From positions 42,911,117-42,975,116 of the forward strand of contig CM069436.1 in NCBI GenBank assembly GCA_035610365.1: a stretch of 64,000 nucleotides of DNA, in the 5' to 3' direction. Under the pieces are notes generated by a model. It had not been told where the DNA came from. It ran no database searches and saw only the letters and a list, made by a program, of their open reading frames with translations. Position numbers and translations under genes: made by a program. Shown here piece by piece: positions 55,561 to 64,000 of the stretch (position 1 is its first letter; every line of letters starts with the position of its first letter). The DNA comes from Aquatica leii. Taxonomy: Eukaryota; Arthropoda; Insecta; Coleoptera; Lampyridae.

Positions 55561-58179
55561 ATATAAATTATATTTTAGAAGTTCAAAGTAATTAGAACAA
55601 AACTTTCTTTTTTTGGGTAGAAAATGTCAACAGTTACTTATCGGCGATTTAATTTTTAGTGTTATAAAGATCAGCTGTTTAGAAATAACAATTACTGAAA
55701 TTTGTATGTTCGACAGATTAAGTATTCTAATCCTTGAAATAAAATTACTGATTTTGTAATAACATGATCAAATTAACTTAAAAAAATTATTATTTAACTT
55801 CTATCAGTTTTTTTAAGTGCATGACAATTCAGAAGTAACCAATTCTCTTTTGGCGTTCATCGAAAGTTGCAAGATACCAAGATGCTTCTTCCGCACATAT
55901 ATTTGTATGCTATTATTTATCGTTATATTGATGCAGTTTTCATAAGTATTTAGGTATACTTTTACTACATACTATATTATAATCTATTTGTACATTGTCG
56001 ACACATTGTTAAAAATTTAATCACAAACACTTTGTACTTACGTTATACTAATAACACAAGATAATTATAAATACAATCAATTGTTACATGACTGATGCAA
56101 ACCATTGGTTTATACAATGTAAACATTAGATATCTAGATGTAATTATAAGCAAAAGCACTTAATTACTTGTTTCCTTCTACAATGTGTTTTGTTAACAAT
56201 TCATTTCTGATATTTAAACTAATTTTGCAATAAAGATTATTGTAGGATATTGATCCATTAGGTTAATTAACTATCTTGTATTTTCTAAAAGGAAATGTTT
56301 TCAATTCTTTAACTGCGATGTTCTTAGTTTGTAAAACTTCATTCTTAAGAGTAACACCTATTAATTACAAATTATTTTTTAATATTTACAAATTTACCTT
56401 ACTTGCTTTATAAGTCACATCCACGTGTTATTTGGTTGCAGTTTCTCAACTACAGTGCGACAAAGTTAACAAAAACCCCTGAAAATATGCGAATTAAAAT
56501 CTTAGTTATGTAAAATGTCTGACCGATTACAATTGAGAAATTCAAGGTGATACAATTCCATAAATTTTATATCAGCTTGTCAATTGTAATTTTGCAAATC
56601 ACTGTTTTTTGCGTATTTTATTCACTACGCTAAAACAGTTTTTTTAAGACTGCGTTTATCTTATTTGTGGAATTTGTACATATTACAAATTTTATTTAAA
56701 TTTGATGCTATAATACTTTTTGTGTAGAATGTACCAGTCAAAAAACAACGAAATCTGTTACACCTCTTCATAGCTTTTGTTTACTCGATTTAGTTTTATC
56801 ACATATCAACATTTCGTTAACGATTCAGGTTTTAGCATGAATAGATTTCTTTTATTTCCTGCAAAAATAAAACCTTGTCATTGAATCATTAATACTTTTT
56901 AAACTAATCCAGCTCATTCATATTAAGTTATTCTTAAAATTAACGTATTTAAAAAAATTCGATTAGTAAATGATTTCAATGTAACTAAAATTGCATGTAT
57001 TTAGAGGAAGTTAATTTTACTCATTATTTCTCTAACCAGAGAATAGTATCCAAAAGTCTAAAATTAAGTAATAGTAACACATAATTTGTAGTATAAACAA
57101 ATAGATACAAATTTTGACATATAATTTTTTAATTGTCATTTTTAAATTAATTTATTTATTTTTAGGGTTATTTGTTTTTGTAAAATTTTGCTTAATTTTG
57201 ATTACCAATTAAATATAGATTCGCAGAAAAAGTATAGTGTATAATTTGTAAAGAATGTGTATTGCCAACTCGTACGAATTGTAAACATCGCCGTCGGGTC
57301 GGTTGCAAATTTTCATACTCGTTGGCAATAAGAACCGTTCTTTACTCATTATACAATATACTACTTTCTTACCTGTATATATTGGCCTACAACTTCTACA
57401 ATGGCATCACAAAGTTTGGGAATTATTCTAGAAATAATAATAATAATAGAAATTCTAAATAAGTTACATTAGGTTACCATATGAATCCGCTGTTGCTAAA
57501 TATCTAAATGTTATGGGTAATCTCTCTTTACAGATATAGCTTTTCTGTAATTGGTGTCTTGTTTCATTACTTTTGGCTCAATTAATTTTAGAAGATTTTC
57601 GAAATCTGTTGATTACATTCTACAATTTTTTTTTAATTTTTCTGATTTTAACGGTACTACATCTTGCAACAATTGGTCGCCTCTACAAAATTGTCGATTC
57701 CCAAATAAAATTATCATGCACCATGTTGTCTTTTTTTGTCGTTTGTAAATCATTATAATTGAAACACATACTAACGCTAAATGGTTATTGTATTTTTCCA
57801 TTTTTAACTTCACTTTTTTGTTCTTCACACTCAGATGATCCGCGAATATGAGCAAACTCAAAAAAAAACATGCAAATAATTGCTCTTATTTGTTGTTTTC
57901 GGTAGAATCGCACCTTAAGATGTCGCAGTTACCAGTCCCCGCCGCTGTTTTCGATAATTAAATACATAGAGTACTTTTTTAACAAGTTGTCGTATTTTGA
58001 TTAGTAATTAGTAGTAGTACCGTAGTAGTACCTTTAACTGATCTATGTGAATTTATTAATTATTATTGGAAGTAAGATTATGTAAAAAAAAAATTTTTTT
58101 ACATTGATTTGAAATTAAGGGTTGTATTTAGTCAAATAAAATCTTAGTTTTGAAATTTAGTAAACGCCTGTAGTATCTG
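55561..58179. other. AT-rich sequence with one small inverted repeat
   Basis: No family recognised. At 57260-57330 TATTGCCAAC is repeated inverted as GTTGGCAATA, extended imperfectly to about 19 bp, around a GC-rich loop (ATCGCCGTCGGGTCGG). An AAT microsatellite is at about 57433-57448. Confidence 0.45.
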
Positions 58180-58940
58180 CAAACCTCATGACACCAACTA
58201 CCTGGCTCACTGCAGGGGTGCATGTAAACCATAAACCAGCAATTACCATTTGTAATATGATAGACTCTAAATCCCTTTCTTAAACAAACCAAACTTAAGT
58301 TTATTTATTTATTCTTATTCAAAATGCTACAATTTTTTTAACATAATAAGTCATTGATTAATAATTCTATTAATATTAAATTGCTGTGATTGTTTACACG
58401 GAAAAAATGTTTTTGGAAGAAACAAACAATATATTTTTAAATTAGTTACCAATAATGTTTAAGTATTAAAGATATTTTTAGAGTAATAAGTTGTATTTAT
58501 TTAGAACCATTTAAATGCAAGCTTTCGAACTTGGTCAAGTTCTTCGTCAGGCAAAATTAAATTTAAAAAAATTTAAAAAAAATGTTTATGTATTTTATCA
58601 TTAATTGTTTTGTTTTTGTTTTATACGAAATATAGATTATAATAACAAATTATAATTAATCATTTAATGGATATTTTACAAAGTTAGAGCTAATACTAAT
58701 AGGATGTTGAACAACAATAAAAGGTATTCTTATTCTTTTAATTTCTTTATTGTCGTTTTGAGATATTGATGATTAAATAAATTTCTGGTAATTATCATAG
58801 AGCTACAGAGGTGCATGTAACTTAGCTACTTGATAAACATCTAACATTTGCAAAATTGTCAATCCTTTGAAACAATGAACCAATCTAAGTTTATTTATAA
58901 ATTGTTATTAAAAACGTCCTGCAATTATTGTAAACGTAAA
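58180..58940. repeat. Tandemly arranged diverged repeat of about 610 bp period
   Basis: The segment about 58215-58350 (GGGTGCATGTAA, CAAACTTAAGTTTATTTAT, GCTACAATT) recurs at about 58808-58925 (AGGTGCATGTAA, CAATCTAAGTTTATTTAT, CCTGCAATT) in the same order and orientation. A hammerhead-like block lies between them on the minus strand, so this may be the terminal region of a PLE or retrozyme-like element present twice. Confidence 0.5.
58516..58553 (-). ncRNA. Hammerhead-like motif, 58.5 kb copy
   Basis: On the minus strand: stem I TGC/GCA (3 bp), CTGACGA, one extra A, stem II GAACTT/AAGTTC (6 bp, loop GACC), GAAA, then GCTT, where G-C would be stem III with no loop and TT the cleavage position. 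Compact, and complete except for the extra base before stem II and the short stem I. Confidence 0.5.
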
Positions 58941-59146
58941 ATGTGATTATTATTTTTTTAAGATTAATTTTTGATTATTTAAATCCTATTTATTGGTTGA
59001 ATCTAATTATAGATACATTCCAGTCTAATATAAATAACAACTTTATTCTACAAATTACTTACATACATCTCATTTAAACAGTAATTACCAAACATAATAC
59101 GAAGTGATATTATCTGTGTTTAGTTGTTCATTCTTAGTTTTCGAGA

Positions 59147-60370
59147 ATGTGTCGTACAGAGTTTGCAAATTCGAAATACTTGCGGTTGACTAAAACAAGA
59201 CGTAGTATGAAAGAACAAATGCGTGCAGCAAAAGAAAAGGTGCGCACAGTTAGTGCACCATGTGTATCGCGTGTACACGATGAAGAAAGTGAAGTGAAAT
59301 CGGCCATTTTCTTCTACTGAAGAAAATTTAATGGATAACGACATAAACTTTTACGTTGAGGAAGAAATATTTTCATTTGAAAATGAATATTATTTTGAAA
59401 ATTTCAATGGTTCCAAAAATTTTAATGAAAACCCAACTGACTTTTCTGCGGTTTTAGATATTCCTAGTCCATCAAGTGCTACTTACGCCGTTTACTAAGA
59501 TGAAGTTTGTCAAATTTATAATCGAGCAGCAATTGACGCGATGAATAAAGCCGCCAAAGAAGAAACGAAGCTAGCATTAGAACTAATAGAATTAGACGAC
59601 CAAGGGTGTCCAAACATTGCAGTTGTAACAGACGGAGCGTGGAGCAAACAGTCGTATCGCACTAATTATAACGCTTTGTGAGGTGTTGCGTGTATAGTTG
59701 GACTACGGACAAAAAAGGTGCTCTATATGGCCGTTAAAAATAAGTTTTGTTTGGTGTGTGCACGAAAGGATTTGTACAAAAATAATCAATGTCCAGAGCA
59801 CACCTGTTATGGAAATTAGACCGGTCCATCAACTGGAATGGAGGCAGTCATTTTAGTAAAGGATTTCCAAAAAACAATAGAGATGTATGAAATATGTAAA
59901 ATTAGTGGGTGACGGCGATAGCAGCGTGCATCGAAAACTTGTGGAGTTGATGCCCTATGGTACTTCTACTGTAATACAAAAAAAAGAATGCAAAAACCGT
60001 ATTTTGCGTAATTACATAAATAAACTACAAGAAGTGAAAAAACCAAAAACGAATTAAAAGATATTATCTCAGAAAATATTCTCAGGCTTCGTAGTAAAGT
60101 TACTAAAGTCATTCAATTTAGAAAAATCTATGATGTGACTACAGATATAAAAATTAAAGAACTAGAACTTGATGTTTTAAATGCACCGAAACATATTTTT
60201 TGTGATCATACGGGGTTATTTTTGTACCGGTGCTAAAACCAAAAACAATATTATTCCAGATTTTGAAAAAAGCGGTTTATTTAAGGAAATAATGACTGCA
60301 GTATGTCGTGTATCTTACGATTCCAAGAGTTTGATACATGATGTTACCAACAGTTCCGCAGCACTTTAAA
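59147..60370 (+). pseudogene. Mutator-like transposase domain of a transposase-YqaJ fusion
   Basis: From ATG 59147 (MCRTEFANSKYLRLTKTRRS) a basic N-terminus leads to NKAAKEETKLALELIEL, then the nuclease blocks NIAVVTDGAWSKQSYRTNYN (Asp codon 59631), VKNKFCLVCARKDL with EHTCYGN (a Cys/His cluster), STGMEAVILVKDF, GDGDSSVHRKLVELMPYG (about 59911), ECKNRILRNYINKLQ and HIFCDHTGLFLYRC (frame shifted). The order matches the Mutator-like transposase domain found in many arthropod genes of unknown function. Stops near 59320, 59500, 59681, 59818, 60055 and 60367 and several frame changes show it is a relic. Introns were not seen. Confidence 0.65.
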
Positions 60371-61388
60371 ATTCCCACGTTGCGAAATTTGTTGGTGGTA
60401 AACGTGTGAATTTTGCTTTTCACCGTAGTTATCAAATTAGGAGTAAAACTGCTGTAGCGCATAATGAATTAGGTACACTCCACGAAATCGTGAAAACTAC
60501 AGCCAATAGTACTTACGTAAGTAGTAGTTATTTTGCGAAAAACAAAAGCGTAAAATTGATTTGCAATCAAAAAGCAATACGTTACCGTACTAAGTACTCT
60601 GGAATCGCAGATGCTGATTATAAACCGGATGCAGCTGAACCAACGCCGGATATGCTAGAGAAATAATTAAACGAAGCAGCGCAGAAATTTGTACAGAAAT
60701 TGTTTTTGAAGCGAAAAGAAATTTTGAATAAAACTATTGGTCAACACCGAAGCAGTCGGTGGTACGAAGAGCGGTGGAAAATATTGACAGCGTCAAATTT
60801 TGACCGCATTTGTAAATTGTGCAGAGCAACTTCGTATGCAAATGTAATAAAAAATGTATTATACCAACAGTTTACAGAAAGTGCTGCTAAAAGATATGGG
60901 AAAAAAATGAGCATTGAGCCATAGACGATTTTCAAGAGGTCACCAATATAAAGGTTAATCCTTGGGGTTTATTTGTGGATAAAATTCACCCATGTTTGGC
61001 AGCATCTCCAGACAAAGTAGTAGATGAACATGCGATTGTAGAAATCAAATGCCCATACGGTGCAAAAATGTACACTCCGATGGAAGCCGTTATAAAGAAT
61101 AAAATCAAATTTTGTCGAATAGAGGAAATCGAATTAAAATTAAAATAAAATGACAGCTACATGTACCAAATCCAAGGGCAATTAAATATCGTAAGAAAAG
61201 ACATTTGCTATTTTGTTGTTTGGATTCCTACTGGTATTTCTGTAGAAAAGATTAAAATCGATACTTTGTTTTGGGAGAAAAAAATGCTTTCGAAGCTTGA
61301 ACAATTTTATTATATAGTATTGTTACCCGAAATGTTGGTTTCAAGACAATCACGACAGCTACCTATTCGAGAAACATTTTTAAATTAA
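60371..61388 (+). pseudogene. YqaJ / lambda-exonuclease-like domain of the same fusion
   Basis: Follows the transposase part. NFAFHRSYQIRSKTAVAHNE and ADADYKPDAAEPTPDMLEK form a linker. The YqaJ fold begins with SSRWYEERWKILTASNFDRI (about 60750), then NVIKNVLYQQFTESAAKRYG. After a stop at 60922 and frame change come NPWGLFVDKIHPCLAASPDK (catalytic Asp), AIVEIKCPYGAK (catalytic Glu-x-Lys, about 61035), and after another stop YMYQIQGQLNIV (the Gln-x-Gln motif, about 61160) and FVVWIPTGISVEKIKIDTLF. All core motifs of the PD-(D/E)XK exonuclease are present in order, but two stops interrupt it. End TAA at 61388. Confidence 0.75.
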
Positions 61389-62754
61389 TGTATGTAGAAA
61401 AAACTGTATTTTCTGAAATTCAATGTCAAGGATGTACATCTGTAAAGTTGTTACTTTTTCCCCTTTTTTAAATTAATTTATATGCATACAAAATAATATA
61501 CAGGCTGACTTATTATTATTTATACATAGTTGATTATTATTAGTTATGTTTATTTGTAAGAGTGTTTATTTATGCGTTGACAACAGTATGTTGGTACCTA
61601 TTTTGGACTGATGTATTTATTGTTTTAAATTTTTCTCGTCACTATTAACACTGTTAGCTAATATGTCGTAAATAAATATCTTTAGGCAATTTTATTTTTA
61701 TTCGTTATGAATGAATTTCAATATTCTAATCAAATTGATTACGTACTTGGTGTATTATTAGATTGATTTGAATAAATAAATGCGTTAGCAAATTAAGTAG
61801 GTTTCTACCTGCAGTTTACAAACAGTTATAATCCTTTTGTTAGTAATCCGATTGTTTAACAACGGGTGGTCGCCGGCACAGGTCCCTGGTTAATGGGTTG
61901 CCTATATTTGTACAAAATTTTAACAAAATTAATAGAACATTTTTTAATCGCTAACTCAATTAATTCGTCACCATGTAGAATGTAAAGATACATCGATGCA
62001 TGTAGGTCAGTAAAATACATGTATGTAACGGGGTAAAAGAATAAAAACTTATAAAAATAAATTCCGTTGGCAGTATCAATTAAATCTTATGTTTTATTTG
62101 TAACGTGATACTATTCATATTTATTACAAAAAAAATACTTTTCGCGATTTAGCCCGTTGGAGAAAAGATTGTTTTAAATAATACTTAAATTACTTTTTTA
62201 ATCATACTGCTACAAAGTGAGATATCTTGATTAGCGTTTCACTATTCTACGGTGCAAGACGTCCTAACTAAATACAACCCTTAAGTTAAATTTTGAAATG
62301 TATCATTGACAATTATTGTACCAAAATTATTAAATTTTAATTTAAATATGTATATTAACAACAATTACTACAAAATCAATGCACATGTTCAACAAAGTAA
62401 AATTTTAAGATTTGATCCTGAACCACATCTACATGCACATTGATGTAAACCGCAATCGCGACGTAAACAGCGACCACAACCTAAACCGTGACCTATGCCG
62501 CGCTAATAGATGCATCTTTGGTGTCTTCGTACTTTTACACTACCTTAAACTTTAGACTTATAAAACTAACTACACCTTTTTAAGGCATTACAAACTATAA
62601 CAGATGTAAGAAAAAAGGCATTTATCAAACCTGTGTAACAATAAGGCACAGCGATGGTACAAAAAAAAGAAAGCTGAAAATAGTTTAAAAATTGTCAAAA
62701 ATAACACACTGCTACGAAAACTAGAAGATAGATTTAATTATATCAGTGTTACAG
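61389..62754. other. AT-rich sequence, nothing recognised
   Basis: No gene or repeat family identified. A GC-richer patch at 62420-62510 gives no coding signal. Confidence 0.4.
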
Positions 62755-62919
62755 TTATCCCACACAGCACACTTCTATCCTAATGATCTCCCATACTAGA
62801 TATGCGTATATCCGAGGGATATCAATTTTATCGCCGACCAATATCCTATGGACATTCTGGGGAAAGCAGAATGACACAGAATTGGATATCTTACAGACAA
62901 CTAAGTCAAACATCTTACA

Positions 62920-63000
62920 GATATCAGAAATACGATGGCCTAGGGATATCCAAAATAAGATGACATAAAGATATCCGAAATAAGATGACCTCAAGATATA
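62920..63000. repeat. 25-bp tandem repeat beginning GATATC
   Basis: Three units of exactly 25 bp (62920-62944, 62945-62969, 62970-62994) plus a partial GATATA. Each starts GATATC and contains AAATAAGATGAC or a close variant. More scattered GATATC/GATATCC sites occur upstream (62816-62890), suggesting an older, longer array. Confidence 0.8.
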
Positions 63001-63201
63001 ATATATTTTACTTTTATTGCACAAAAATATTACAAAACCTAAAAAAAAAACATTTAAAAATAATCTATTTTGTTTAACAATAAGTATTAATATTTAAGAA
63101 TAGAGACGATTAATTTTAGATTAATTTTCTTAATTGCATTTCTTTGGACCTGGACTGGTGTTAAAGGATTTTTTTCCAAAACTTCTAGAACAGTTATTAT
63201 A

Positions 63202-63600
63202 CTAAAACAAAAATAAACATAATTTTAATTTACTCAGTATAAGTGTTTTTGTTAACATATATGTAAAGGCTTTCTTACCTTTTTGGCCAAGCAATTTTTT
63301 CTCATGTAAAACAGCATTTTTAATCAATTTTGGAAAAACTAGCTCTTTATGATCTCCCCCGCGTTGTCCCCCATATTTTTGCAATTTCTCTTATCTAAAA
63401 TTAAACATCCATTAAATGTAAACTAAATAGTTAGAAAACCAGTACAAATACTTGTTCATATTATCTTCTGTTTCAAGATATTTTTTCCAAGCGTCAAGTT
63501 GTTCTTGAGAGCTTACAGGAATCTTAAGCTCAGTAATAGAAATACTCGCATATTGTTTGGCTAAACGATAAAATTTTTGTTAAAATAACTCTAACCTCAC
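63202..63600 (-). other. Possible coding fragment, not identified
   Basis: Minus strand 63590-63440 reads ITELKIPVSSQEQLDAWKKY then LETEDNMNKYLYWF. 63400-63290 reads KLQKYGGQRGGDHKELVFPK then LHEKKLLGQKGKKAF, with a consensus 5' splice site (AAAAAG/GTAAG) near 63283. The arrangement loosely recalls DUF4806-type proteins of insects and their transposons, but the frames do not join cleanly across the putative intron. Treat as unidentified. Confidence 0.3.
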
Positions 63601-64000
63601 TTTCGCTTATTGTTAGATATCGCCAAAGTTAGGTACCGTTATTAATAAATTAATAAACAACCGTCTTTATTTAAAACGCTTTATTACGCAAAGTTATGTT
63701 TACTCTTAGACAGATCAAACCTCAGTGTGCCCGGTCGTTGGCTTGCTACCCTTGCTTACCTTCACGTACCGACTAAAGCTGCCCCTTTCAAGTACCGTTA
63801 CGGTCGGGGTTGATAACCCAATACCTTACACTTATATAAAATCTAAAAGTTATTTTTTAAATAGTTTATAAAGAATACGAAAGCAAGCATAATAACTTAC
63901 TCCAATCAATATTTTTTCATTCTTTTTTACGTACGCAACAATCAAGATTACAGCTCAAAACTAAACAAAAGCGTGAAGCATTAGCTAAAACAGCTGAAAA
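63601..64000. other. Unassigned sequence
   Basis: A GC-richer patch at 63700-63830 precedes a TATATAAAA-like motif (63834-63841). It might be part of an LTR or promoter, but no second copy is in the window. Confidence 0.3.

Noticed and set aside
62816-63000. CRISPR-like array
   Set aside because: The units are directly adjacent 25-bp repeats without spacers, and the DNA is eukaryotic.

Overview
The window looks like nuclear DNA from an insect. It is AT-rich, has spliced eukaryotic gene structure, and carries one recognisable host gene: the last three exons of an Osiris-family gene (DUF1676, a family restricted to insects and close relatives) at 5.0-6.0 kb. A beetle is plausible, but the sequence alone does not fix the order. 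I see no bacterial gene, rRNA, convincing tRNA or CRISPR array.

Almost everything else that can be named is transposon debris, much of it nested. Left to right: a hAT transposase relic (1.5-2.2 kb, -); the Osiris exons (+); a piggyBac relic (7.2-8.0 kb, -); an R1-clade LINE (12.0 to 8.57 kb, -) split by a 5'-truncated Penelope-like element, PLE-1 (9.6-11.3 kb, +); a Jockey-superfamily LINE (12.5-13.4 kb, -); a decayed RTE/BovB-like LINE (14.25-17.56 kb, +); a Ty3/gypsy element with both LTRs and a CTAT target duplication (19.84-25.16 kb, -), whose right LTR is interrupted by a MULE relic; a second piggyBac piece (27.8-28.1 kb, -); a Crypton-like tyrosine recombinase relic (30.8-31.5 kb, -); a piggyBac N-terminal piece (31.6-32.2 kb, -); a second Ty3/gypsy element (37.0-42.0 kb, -) containing a 3'-truncated Jockey LINE with gag and endonuclease; a TIR-bearing MITE (43.07-43.33 kb); a BEL/Pao remnant (46.5-46.7 kb, +); a PLE (48.1-51.0 kb) into which a second, palindromic PLE has inserted with a 12-bp target duplication; a short hAT-like element (51.4-52.1 kb); a PIF/Harbinger element (52.6-55.6 kb) whose transposase is split by a 2-kb hAT element that itself contains a ~1.3-kb foldback; and a relic fusing a Mutator-like transposase to a YqaJ/lambda-exonuclease domain (59.15-61.39 kb, +).

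The most interesting shared signal is an RNA motif. At seven places (11.26, 19.34, 25.72, 49.06, 50.63, 50.92 and 58.53 kb) the sequence has the order CTGANGA - hairpin - GAAA - short stem III - NTH, which is the hammerhead-ribozyme layout known from Penelope-like elements. The 25.72-kb copy and the two arms of the 49-50.7-kb palindrome also keep complementary stem I strands. All copies carry one or two extra nucleotides between CTGANGA and stem II, so activity must be tested. The palindromic PLE carries the motif in opposite orientations at its two ends and keeps an uninterrupted GIY-YIG endonuclease reading frame without any reverse transcriptase.

The remaining long intervals are AT-rich and show nothing I can name. 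No element here is clearly intact, and the host gene is partial because its 5' exons were not found.
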